The position numbers were made by a program, and so were the translations under genes. The notes under the pieces are model-generated. The model was not told the DNA's origin. It made no database searches and saw only the letters and a program-made list of their open reading frames with translations. 20,975 nucleotides of DNA from Proteromonas lacertae (taxonomy: Eukaryota > Sar > Bigyra > Opalinata > Proteromonadidae), in NCBI GenBank assembly GCA_002245135.1, contig NGBS01001006.1:1-20975 (forward strand), given 5' to 3'. Position 1 is the first letter of the stretch. The number at the start of each line of letters is the position of its first letter. Of this stretch, positions 9,573 to 19,762 are shown in pieces.

Positions 9573-11150
9573 ATGGCTTTGGAAGATGATATTCTAGCTG
9601 TTTATTTACCAATGTACAGTGGTAAGCTACCAGAATATTCCTGTGGTTTTGTGTTTGGATTGTTAATTCTCAACTTAATAGTCACATTCATTTCAGGGAT
9701 GATATTGGTTGTTATATCGTTACTGATATATCTAGCAGCACCAATAATAATTTGTTCCTTAATAGCTTGTTGTGTAATTTTTACCCTCTTTATTTTGGGT
9801 AAAATGAAGAGTAATGAAGATATTATAGCATATAGCTGTACAGCTTTTTGCCTTCTTTTCCCTTTGCTTTTTCTTTTATACTATTTGGATGGATTTAGCT
9901 ATTCTATGTTTTTTAGAGAGAAGAAATATATAGATTTCTTCTTGTGGGGTTCAGTGACAGCTGCTTCATTAACAGGTTTAGTTAATTTAATCAATTTCAT
10001 CAAATATTATTGTTTAGCTATTTATCATTTATGTATGTTAATTGGTTATTGTTGTATTTCAATTTTTGATGCTGATTGTTGGTCTAGTTGTAAATCTAAC
10101 TGTAGTGAATGTTGTTCATCATGTTATAATGGTTTAACGAAATGTTGTGAATATTTGATTGCATGTGTTTATATATCGTGTAAAGGAGTGTATAAATGTA
10201 TGGAAGGAGTTTGTTTATTTATATATGATGGAATATACTATTTATATGACCAATGTAGTGAATGTTGTTGTTGTTGTAAAGAAAGAAGTCATAGTTATGA
10301 AAATCATAAACATGAGAATGTGATATCTGAAGGAATAAAACATATATTTCTATTTCTATGGAAATCAATATTATTTATAATGATTTATAGTTATAGAATA
10401 ATAAGATATTGTTTATATTATATAAGTTGTAAAAAGATAAGATGTTTAGAATCTAATGAATGTTGCGAATGTTGTAGTTGTAGTTGTAGTAATATATTTT
10501 CTGATGTAGTTGAAAATCCATATAATGAATTATTAAAAATATCTTGTATGAAAAGAGTAGAAAAAGGTCGAAAATATATATTTAAAAACATATTGAAAGG
10601 ATTTAAAAGATTATATAGATATGAAATATTCCATTATGCTATTTGTAATATAATAGAAAGTGTAATAAAAAGATTATATCTAAAAATCTCAGGAGATAAA
10701 AAGGGAAGTGTATATCCAGATGATGATGATCCAAAAACAATAAAAATAAAAATAGATGATAAAGATGATGATGATGATGAAAATAATAACAATGGAAATA
10801 AAATAATCACATCATCTAAGGGAAGTAAAGTACCAGTTGGATCTAAAGGAACAAAAGTGGCAATTACATCCAAAGGAACAAAAGTAGTAATAAGTGAAGA
10901 AGAAGAAAAACGAAAGATAATTGAAGACAATCTAAATATTCCAAAAGATGAGAATAACACTCCTTTATTCTTCCGATTACCTTCAAGAGACTCAATCAAT
11001 TCATCAAGTGAAAAGAAGAAATCAATCATAAAACTAAGTATAGTAAATCTAAAACGACCATCTATATATCAATTACCTTGCTCATCTACATCAAACAAAT
11101 CATTTAGACCTCCACATCTCACTCCAATTGATATTCCTGGATCTATTTAA
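9573..11150 (+). CDS. Cys-rich multi-spanning membrane protein, copy 1
   Basis: 525 residues, not recognised. Hydrophobic segments lie near residues 25-60, 60-75, 88-106, 121-143, 145-167 and 259-283. Between the fifth and sixth is a Cys-rich stretch (residues 153-235: many CC pairs, CCCCC near 231-235), and a second Cys cluster follows at 286-306 (CCECCSCSCS). The C-terminal third looks cytosolic and disordered: an acidic D/N run (383-408), three SKGxKV repeats (415-438), a basic stretch and a Pro/Ser tail. The ATG at 9573 is preceded by the element shared with copy 2. From residue 113 onward, including about 225 bp of 3' flank, the DNA is nearly identical to copy 2 on the opposite strand; residues 1-112 are clearly diverged. 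Cysteine-dense loops could bind metal, be lipid-modified or form disulphides; nothing in the sequence decides this. The open frame is uninterrupted. Confidence 0.75.
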   Translation: MALEDDILAVYLPMYSGKLPEYSCGFVFGLLILNLIVTFISGMILVVISLLIYLAAPIIICSLIACCVIFTLFILGKMKSNEDIIAYSCTAFCLLFPLLFLLYYLDGFSYSMFFREKKYIDFFLWGSVTAASLTGLVNLINFIKYYCLAIYHLCMLIGYCCISIFDADCWSSCKSNCSECCSSCYNGLTKCCEYLIACVYISCKGVYKCMEGVCLFIYDGIYYLYDQCSECCCCCKERSHSYENHKHENVISEGIKHIFLFLWKSILFIMIYSYRIIRYCLYYISCKKIRCLESNECCECCSCSCSNIFSDVVENPYNELLKISCMKRVEKGRKYIFKNILKGFKRLYRYEIFHYAICNIIESVIKRLYLKISGDKKGSVYPDDDDPKTIKIKIDDKDDDDDENNNNGNKIITSSKGSKVPVGSKGTKVAITSKGTKVVISEEEEKRKIIEDNLNIPKDENNTPLFFRLPSRDSINSSSEKKKSIIKLSIVNLKRPSIYQLPCSSTSNKSFRPPHLTPIDIPGSI

Positions 11151-11377
11151 TAATAGATGCAAATATCTCTCTTTCAATTAAGCTAAATACTATTAAAAAT
11201 ATAATCTAATTCTAATTGAAGTAGTTTGGTTTAAATTATTCTAAAAATTGATAATGAAAGTATTTATTTCATCAGTGTTATGTGAAATACTATCAAACAG
11301 ATACATAATTATCGAAAAAAGCGATAAGTTACTCTTTAGTCTATTCATTACATTCATTAAATCGTGTAACTGAAATA
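9908..11377 (+). repeat. Left arm of large inverted repeat (1470 bp)
   Basis: Matches 12456-13925 in reverse complement over exactly 1470 bp. I noticed only two differences: a synonymous A/C in the Gly codon of KCMEGVCLF and G/A giving Glu/Lys in ESN(E/K)CC. The arm starts inside the coding sequence at GTTTTTTAGAGAG and ends after TAACTGAAATA in the 3' flank. No terminal repeats or target-site duplication were seen at its ends. Confidence 0.95.
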
Positions 11378-12455
11378 CTTGAAAAAAACTTGTATTATGA
11401 GAATGTAAGGTGTGATTAGATATACTTTTTTGTTAAGCAGATAAACTGATTCTAGTGAAAATGGTTTTAGGCAATCAATACAATGAATAGAATCACAGAT
11501 AATTTAATTCTAAAAGCCTATATAAAAACATGAGCTAAGTAAATAATAAAAATAATGATAATAATATTAAATATTTAAAGAATCCTTTGATATTTGATTT
11601 TTTTGTTCTTTTGATAATAATGATAAATATAGGAAAATGTTTCTAAAAATGATTCTAATTCTAATTTATCTATATTTTCTTTCAATGTTATTAAAATTTT
11701 CTTTAAACTTCCAAACACTTCTTTTCTTTTATCATTAATCTTAATCATGTTTCATATAATTCATTCCCTACTTTATGTTTCAATCTATCTTCATTTTTTG
11801 TTGTCAATAATCGATTTATCAACTCTTTCATCATATCATCTGTTATGAACTCTTTATTATATCTACATCTCATGATGTTATTTAGAGTTTTAAATAGATT
11901 ATTATATTCATTAAATGGTAATCATTTCATATAATACACAACCAACTAACTATATTATACTTCTCTCATTCAAGCACAAATCACATGTCTTTACATTCAC
12001 TTACATTTTCAAAAACAATATTTCTACTCTTTAAATTACCAATTGTCATACCATTCTGATATAAAATCAACAAATTATAGCAAATGCTGCAAATTATGCT
12101 AATTGTTGTAATATCCTCAAGATATCAACATGAATCCACTGTCAATATTCAAATAACACATTTGAAAGGGACAGATAAAGTAAAATGGACAATCTAGTCA
12201 TGCAAAGTTATTTTCAACAAATTTCAAAGGTTTCTTCTCTTTTACAAAAAAGTATATAAACAGATTTATTATTCTAACAACATTTTGACGTTGACCTATC
12301 ATTTAAGTTCACCATTGCTCATTTCGACTATTGCTTTAACCAATAGTAATAATTAATTTAATATACTTCATAGCCACATAAAGATATCGAGTATAAAACT
12401 TCGTCTTCAACAAAATTTAAAAATGACATTTTTTAATTTCAAATAATAGCCGTTT
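11378..12455. other. Spacer between inverted-repeat arms
   Basis: 1078 bp with no intact gene. The middle (11745-12070) carries a decayed kinase-like gene on the minus strand. The flanks (11378-11740 and 12080-12455) are A/T-rich; I see nothing convincing in them. Confidence 0.65.
11745..12070 (-). pseudogene. Relic of a kinase-like gene related to the tandem pseudokinase
   Basis: Minus-strand reading in several frames gives LYQNGMTIGNLKSRNIVFEN (the catalytic-loop region, again GN in place of RD), then VGCVLYEM (helix F), PFNEYNNLFKTLNNIM and LINRLLTTKNEDRLK, the C-lobe end. These align in order with domain A of the gene at 757-3079, which has HGNLKPSNIL, FGCILYYIYTG and IINKLLSTTICVESEERL. 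The distance between catalytic loop and helix F is only about 33 codons, so the activation segment is largely lost, and stops interrupt every frame. No N-lobe could be traced with confidence. It is a dead copy of a host kinase-like family, older than the flanking repeat arms judging by its decay. Confidence 0.65.
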
Positions 12456-13925
12456 TATTTCAGTTACACGATTTAATGAATGTAATGAATAGACTAAAGA
12501 GTAACTTATCGCTTTTTTCGATAATTATGTATCTGTTTGATAGTATTTCACATAACACTGATGAAATAAATACTTTCATTATCAATTTTTAGAATAATTT
12601 AAACCAAACTACTTCAATTAGAATTAGATTATATTTTTAATAGTATTTAGCTTAATTGAAAGAGAGATATTTGCATCTATTATTAAATAGATCCAGGAAT
12701 ATCAATTGGAGTGAGATGTGGAGGTCTAAATGATTTGTTTGATGTAGATGAGCAAGGTAATTGATATATAGATGGTCGTTTTAGATTTACTATACTTAGT
12801 TTTATGATTGATTTCTTCTTTTCACTTGATGAATTGATTGAGTCTCTTGAAGGTAATCGGAAGAATAAAGGAGTGTTATTCTCATCTTTTGGAATATTTA
12901 GATTGTCTTCAATTATCTTTCGTTTTTCTTCTTCTTCACTTATTACTACTTTTGTTCCTTTGGATGTAATTGCCACTTTTGTTCCTTTAGATCCAACTGG
13001 TACTTTACTTCCCTTAGATGATGTGATTATTTTATTTCCATTGTTATTATTTTCATCATCATCATCATCTTTATCATCTATTTTTATTTTTATTGTTTTT
13101 GGATCATCATCATCTGGATATACACTTCCCTTTTTATCTCCTGAGATTTTTAGATATAATCTTTTTATTACACTTTCTATTATATTACAAATAGCATAAT
13201 GGAATATTTCATATCTATATAATCTTTTAAATCCTTTCAATATGTTTTTAAATATATATTTTCGACCTTTTTCTACTCTTTTCATACAAGATATTTTTAA
13301 TAATTCATTATATGGATTTTCAACTACATCAGAAAATATATTACTACAACTACAACTACAACATTCACAACATTTATTAGATTCTAAACATCTTATCTTT
13401 TTACAACTTATATAATATAAACAATATCTTATTATTCTATAACTATAAATCATTATAAATAATATTGATTTCCATAGAAATAGAAATATATGTTTTATTC
13501 CTTCAGATATCACATTCTCATGTTTATGATTTTCATAACTATGACTTCTTTCTTTACAACAACAACAACATTCACTACATTGGTCATATAAATAGTATAT
13601 TCCATCATATATAAATAAACAAACGCCTTCCATACATTTATACACTCCTTTACACGATATATAAACACATGCAATCAAATATTCACAACATTTCGTTAAA
13701 CCATTATAACATGATGAACAACATTCACTACAGTTAGATTTACAACTAGACCAACAATCAGCATCAAAAATTGAAATACAACAATAACCAATTAACATAC
13801 ATAAATGATAAATAGCTAAACAATAATATTTGATGAAATTGATTAAATTAACTAAACCTGTTAATGAAGCAGCTGTCACTGAACCCCACAAGAAGAAATC
13901 TATATATTTCTTCTCTCTAAAAAAC
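12456..13925 (-). repeat. Right arm of large inverted repeat (1470 bp)
   Basis: Reverse complement of 9908-11377, identical apart from two substitutions that I noticed. Contains most of the second Cys-rich gene and its 3' flank. Both ends coincide exactly with those of the left arm. Confidence 0.95.
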
Positions 13926-14256
13926 TGCTTATAACCAAATGGATCCATCCAGTACATTAAAATAATACCTACAAGCGCTAAACAACCAGCACCACCTCCA
14001 TCTGTTGTCGGATCTGGAAAACATGTTACATAGACCAAACCACCAATACAACCTGATACTAATAAACTTATGATTATAGGAGCTATTAAATATATCAGAA
14101 ATGATGCTGTAACTAATGTCATCCCTGAAATGAATGTGACTATTAAGTGAGAATTAACAATCCAAACACACCACAGTCCCAGTCGTCTGATAATTCACCA
14201 CCACAAATTGGGAAATATATTGTACTGAAAGAAAAAATATCATCCCCCACAGCCAT
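12683..14256 (-). CDS. Cys-rich multi-spanning membrane protein, copy 2
   Basis: Second member of the unrecognised family, convergent with copy 1. The likely start is the ATG at 14256 (MAVGDDIFSFSTIYFPICGG), aligned with copy 1's MALEDDILAVYLPMY and sitting the same 14 bp after the shared upstream element. The head (to base 13926) is diverged but homologous (LIYLIAPIII against LIYLAAPIII; a Gly-rich loop near DGGGAG is unique here); the rest is the near-identical body with the Cys clusters, SKGxKV repeats and Pro/Ser tail. The frame breaks near 14145: copy 1 reads CTCAAC where this copy reads CTCAC. Either one A is missing, or a short intron ending TTAATAG (TAG at 14142-14144) removes the segment; the copies differ there by a net 4 bases, but neither has the GTAT donor used elsewhere. 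If the break is real, an internal ATG at 14122 could start a 479-residue protein lacking about the first 45 residues. Confidence 0.7.
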
Positions 14257-14657
14257 TTTAAGAATAACTGTTTATTTAAACGAAAATTTGAAATTAGTGT
14301 AAACTTATTAATTGTTTTAATGCTAAAGTTGCTAGTTAGGTTAAAAACAGCCTTACCTGATGATAACTCATTATTATATACAGTATTAAACCTACAATTG
14401 TGTAACAAACTACTATCTTAAGATTTACTCTTTCACTTTTTATTTAAACACTGTATTGTAAGTCATATCCATGATTTACATATTAAATTACTTGAAATTA
14501 TCCTGCTAGCCTTACTTCACATAAATCTACTTTCTTTAGATGATTTTGCATAGCTAAAGCCTTTAATTTCTTTTTGATATTGTTATTACACTATAACTCC
14601 TACAAAAAACAATATAATCATTAATATTTTAAACTATTAAAAATTAATACTCATATT
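14257..14657. other. Intergenic region with upstream element of Cys-rich gene 2
   Basis: About 400 bp. Its left end holds the element 14271-14292 (minus strand) upstream of copy 2. The remainder is the upstream flank of copy 2 plus the 3' flank region of the large minus-strand gene ending at 14658. No gene is supported; the 84-codon frame at 14154-14408 begins in non-conserved sequence and overlaps copy 2's start. Confidence 0.5.
14271..14292 (-). promoter_or_regulatory. Conserved upstream element of Cys-rich gene 2
   Basis: Exact copy of the 22-bp block at 9537-9558 (it contains TTTTCGTTTAAATAAA), 14 bp upstream of the ATG as in copy 1. Flanking upstream sequence is unrelated between the two genes, so the block looks selectively kept. 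Confidence 0.55.
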
Positions 14658-17600
14658 CTATATTAATCCAAATTCATCTGCTGCATATAACAAATCTAAA
14701 GATTTTCTTCTCGTATTCTCGCTTTCTTTGGGAGTCATCATTGATAAATGTGAATGAGGCGTAGTTGGTGATAGTTTACCTGGACCTGTTGTTTTACTAA
14801 CATTATAATTTGAACTAAATGATGATTTTATCTCAAATTAACAGTTTTTGAACTTTCAGAAGTTACAAACGAATCAATTGACGGAGATGAATTAAGAAAT
14901 ACGTGATATATATCTATAAATGATAAATAAAATGGATCAGTCTCACATTGATAATCCTTAAACCTATTCATATGTAAATATATATATTATGACAATAAAT
15001 ATACTTTTTGGTTTTATTATATTTCTTTATAATCTTATCAACATCTTCAATGTTTTTATTCAACTCAGTTGATAGTATTTTTAATATTTGTTTGTATTTC
15101 CTTTCAATTTTTGTTTTTGGTGGAATTGATGTTTTTGAAGTGATATGATAAAGTGTATTACATATAAAAGGAACAATTTTATGATATTTCGTTTCACCTT
15201 CCATTAATATTAAACACTATTTAAATTACATAAATAAATAAATATCTATCTATATATATATATATATACTTCATATAATATGGTTAATAAATAATCCAAT
15301 ATATTCTTATTGAATATTTCATAACTACTATAATAGAACCGAATAATCCATTCACACATTTCTTTGATGAATTCATATTTATAAATCATTGGATCAATTA
15401 CAAATAACGAATTTTCACTTGACATATTCAACGTTGTATTAGCTGTATTATTCATTTTTGTATTAGGTGTATTATTTACAGTTGTATTAGGTGTATTTGC
15501 AGCTGTATTATCTGTATTGTTGGTAGTAGCTGATTCAAATGATAAATTATCATCAGTAATGGATGTGTCTAACAGTACTGACTTATGCAAAGTCTTAAGT
15601 GGTGATGGAGAATCTGTAACTGTATTGTTATAACTAACAGTTGAATAATTCAAACTTGAATTATTACTACTATTGGAAGGATATAATGGTGGTGGTGGTG
15701 GTGGAGATGGAGATGATGATGATTTAGTAGGTGAAGGTTCAATAATTGATATTAATTCAATAGAATCAACACTTTCACTTCTTCTACTACAATTACTGTT
15801 ATTATCAATGGAAATTGAAAGAGATTCATTCTTTATTGGAGAGGTTAATAATGATGCATTGTTACTATTACTTATACTACTATCAACATCACTATCATAC
15901 ATATGATTAGTAATTTTCAATTTCAATACATCTGATAAGATGATTTTAGGAGATGATATATTTGTTGAATTATCTATTTTCTTTATGGGAGTTGTTTGTC
16001 TTTCTGATTGTGGTATTTTTAATGGTTTTATAGGAGAAACATGATAGAATAATGGATTATTTGACACTACAGATGTACATAATATTGTGGAAACACTTGG
16101 AGTTTGTATTTTAGGGAAATCTTTTAATTTATTCTCCTTTAAGTTCTTTAACACAACATAATATCTATTAAACATATCTCTCACATTGAAATACCATAAA
16201 TACTTCAAAAATTGTTTGTAATAAGTGACAATTTCAGAATATTCATCTAATTTTGATAAATAAGAGAGTAATGAATATAATTCTGGGTTTTGTATTAGAA
16301 TAACAATAGCTGATATGAAATAATATCTAATTTTCTTTCTCTTTCTAAACTCATTCACACAATTAGGTGAAAATATATCATATTCAGTTGTGAAGTTACA
16401 TAAATCAATGTTAAAATATTGTAAAAAGTTTAACATTAGTAACTTATACAAACCAATATTTGGATTATCAAATAAGCAGAAAAGGAACTCCAAATGATTA
16501 CAAACTACTCTTGGGACTTTATATCTTAATTTATTAAAATGTAAATTCAAAGTTGGTAATAAAATATGTTTAGAAAACACGAAATTATCTTGAATAATGA
16601 TAGATAGGTGATATATTTGTTTTAATAATCGATGATTTATATCCTTCAATACTTTATTAAGGAGATATAATGATAAATCAAAGGTTTCAGCAACTGATGA
16701 GATTAATTGCAATTGTCTTATATTATGAACACGTAAATACTGTTTGAATATTTGAAATATATTCTCTTCTACTGATTTCTTTGATAATAACTGACTATCG
16801 ATAATAAATAAATATATATATTTATACTATAATCTAGCTATATCAAATTCATTATCATTTCTTAATAATATTTCTACTGCTCTTTCTTCTCTACCTGAAA
16901 GTTTATAGAATCTAATGGCTGTAGCATAATTCCAACTAGAGCATACAGATACTGCTTTTTCAACTTTTGAGCACTTAATTCTTTGATTATCAATTTCTTT
17001 TTGGTTGAATAAGAGGATGGATAATACAGTGGTGTATAATTTAAATATGAAACGATCAAATTTGCAACAATAAAATGTAAAAAGTAAAAACTATTCTCCT
17101 TTTCATGACTGTCATTCTTACTACCATCATCATTATCACCTTTCCTATTGTCTTCATCATCATCTTCTCCTTCATTATTATTCTCCTTATTATTTCCATA
17201 TTTTGAATTGATATAATTACACAAATCAAATAATTCAGATAGACGATAATGTTCAATAAACAATAATCCTATATTTACCAACTGACTATAACTATTATTA
17301 TTATAATTACTATGATAATAATTATCAAAATCAAATCTGGAAGGAAAAGTATAATTCTTATAATGTTGAAATAAACTAATTTGCGACTTTTCATATTTTT
17401 TGTTTTTTGTTTTATTAAAAAAATACAAGTCTCTGATTGGATGATATAAAAACAAGAAATATTTATCAACATCAGAATTAATATATGTTGAATTAATATT
17501 CCTTAATTTAGAAGGAATCATTTGATTGGCTAATAAATAATACTGTATTTGTCCATTACCAATATTACTGTTTGTTATTAATGCTATTATAACTATTTCC

Positions 17601-19713
17601 ATAATTGGAATTTATACTATATCTTCTTCTATTATTATTATTATTATAACTTATTTTTCGAAATGTTGAAGTTACATTCCCAGTACTGTTTGATCTATTA
17701 TGATCTATACTATAACTACGTTGTTTTCTTTCACTATTTGGTTGTTGTTGATTATTGTTATTACTGCCTCCTCCTCCTCCACTATTTGTTTGATATGTTA
17801 ATGGTGAATCAGATCTTATAGAATTTGTTCCATTTTGATTGCTTTGAATTGGCAATATTACATTATTCGAATTATATGAAAACATATATAAACTTAATAA
17901 CATTCTGATGTTATATAAATACACCATTTCTTCCACATTATAGTCAGATAAGTGAAGTTCTATATCGTGTAATAAATGAACTATATTTAGTAATGATAAA
18001 TTATCATCTTTACTATGAAAAGAAGTTGTAAATGAAGATGATGAAGTTGTATTTGATGACGAATGTAATAATAATAATGTAGAGAGTATATTCTCAAAGT
18101 ATTTTATAATAATAGGTAAATAGAATGAATAATATTCATTATTTGAATTATACAACTCTCTTGATAATCTGAACAGATTGATCGATTCATTGTACATGGG
18201 CTTAATAGTGTTATATTGAATATATAATGAAGGTTTAACATAAATATCCATTTGTAAAGTCTGTTTTAAATTATTTAAATAAGAAAGTGGTGTTAAAGTA
18301 TTATAATTAACTATATATATATATATATTATAATTATACATTTTTCTGAATAAAATACTGGACACTTTATATACCATAAATAATAACCATTTGAATAATA
18401 TATAATCTGATTATTCTCATTCATTTCTTGTATCACATTAGTCGTAGATGTATGGGAATTTAGAATATTCTCATGTTTACTACTATTCATTGGAGAATTT
18501 GGCGAAGATGATAAAGATAAGAGATTATAATGAAACTGACTATGTCTGTAGTTATTGTTATTATTATTAGCATTATTCAATTGGAATGAATCTATGGAGT
18601 AATCTATTGAATTGTTAATGTAAAGGGAATAATGGCAATTATTGTTATTTCTAGATTTATGATGATGTCTAGTATTAGTGTTTTTATCTAATTGTATAGT
18701 GTATTGATCTTTACATATTATATATTCATTCATATCATTACTGTGGATCAATATTAATGGTTTTAATGAAGGTGTATAAATCTTTAATTTTCCACTATTC
18801 GTTATTGTTAATATGATTGATCTACTTAACATCCACTCTATTTGTATTACTTCATCTTTTGCTTCACTTTCACTTTTGTATAAGATACAATGATGGAAAT
18901 TGTTGTTGTAAAATGTATAAGAGTATAATTGTGTATATTGTGAACTATTTACAGCAATAAGAGCAGTATGGTTTACAGGGTGAGTAGAAATACAGATTGA
19001 TGATATCTTTGAATTATACTTATAAGGGAATATCTTTTGAGATAAATGCATTGGGATTAATAATGAAGAAATTGAACTATCAATATCGTATGAAAATACA
19101 TATAAATGAATAGATTTCTCATAATCAATTGATGACAAGTATATATACAACACTGGACATTGAGGAGTTGGGAATGTAACGGATATATCACAAATATGTG
19201 GGTCTAATATACTTGATAGAGGTTTTTCATCTGACTGAACTAAAGAGATTAATTTCCAATTATCTGTCATAAAGGGATAAATACCAAATATCATTTCAAA
19301 ATCTTGGGTTATTATTACTATACAATCATTTGAATTTGATAATATGGCTTTTATAAAGGTATAATGTGATTCAAACGATCCAAAACATCCTTTTGGTACT
19401 TTAAAGAAGAATTTGTTTAGATATGGACAATCTATAAATGAATATTCATTCAAACCAGGTTGAAATTGTATAAGTTCACCTTCACTGGTTAATAGAAACA
19501 CGGTCTTTCCTGAAATATGTGATGAGCTGTATAATAAATCAGCGATTTCAAATGTCTGTTGATTTGCATTGGAGTCAATAATCCAAGATCTAAAACAGAC
19601 ACTCTAGTTGAGTCCAGTAGTATTACATAGCTTCCATAGAATTTAATACTCTTCCATGGTTCATCTTCTGATAAACACACCGGATCACGAGATAATGAAA
19701 AAATATCATTCAT
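14658..19713 (-). CDS. Very large protein of unknown identity (about 1630 residues)
   Basis: Not recognised. Exons on the minus strand: 19713-18340, 18310-16828, 16794-15270, 15216-15005, 14963-14658; four GTAT...TAG introns of 29, 33, 53 and 41 nt keep phase. The first ATG is at 19713 (MNDIFSLSRD). The N-terminal 350 residues are strand-rich (SIKFYGSYVILLDSTRVSVL; VFLLTSEGELIQF; RSIILTITNSGKLKIY), suggesting a beta-propeller. Then come helical segments broken by Ser/Asn/Gly stretches, including a solenoid-like unit SWNYATAIRFYKLSGREERA, a long helical block in exon 3 (LYLLNKVLKDINHRLLKQIY), a disordered Pro/Ser/Thr/Asn region with a seven-Pro run, and an end reading SLDLLYAADEFGLI. Propeller plus alpha-solenoid is shared by nucleoporins and vesicle-coat or tethering proteins; no specific match is claimed. 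Four single-step frame breaks are needed (near 19593, 17572, 16955, 14836), all at short homopolymers. Read without splicing, it appears as several separate genes. Confidence 0.6.
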
Positions 19714-19762
19714 TATCGACAAGCTTTTAACTTGAACCCTACATTTGAAATTTTTTATAAAA
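19714..19762. promoter_or_regulatory. 49-bp divergent promoter, large gene / Spg1 GTPase
   Basis: Only 49 bp separate the head-to-head ATGs. Both transcripts must start within this gap or inside the opposite gene, so the two are likely co-regulated or have extremely short leaders. No motif recognised beyond T/A tracts. Confidence 0.5.

Noticed and set aside
10634-11029. 131-codon antisense open frames over the tails of the Cys-rich genes (also 12804-13199)
   Set aside because: They are mirror readings of the low-complexity acidic and SKGxKV coding region, rich in Ser/Phe/Ile, with no independent support.
9908-13925. A foldback transposon or composite mobile element
   Set aside because: The arms are gene bodies with 3' flanks; no transposase, terminal motif or target-site duplication is visible at their shared ends.
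14154-14408. 84-codon minus-strand open frame
   Set aside because: It overlaps the better-supported start and upstream element of Cys-rich copy 2 in another frame and shows no family features.
15246-15269. Large-gene stop at 15246, or a 20-24 nt intron there
   Set aside because: The 53-nt intron to the TAG at 15217 joins in phase to the next exon, extending the helical protein sequence; very short alternatives end at once in stops.
15673-15906. Plus-strand 77-codon frame with Gly and Asp runs
   Set aside because: It is the reverse reading of the Pro/Ser-rich stretch in exon 3 of the large minus-strand gene.
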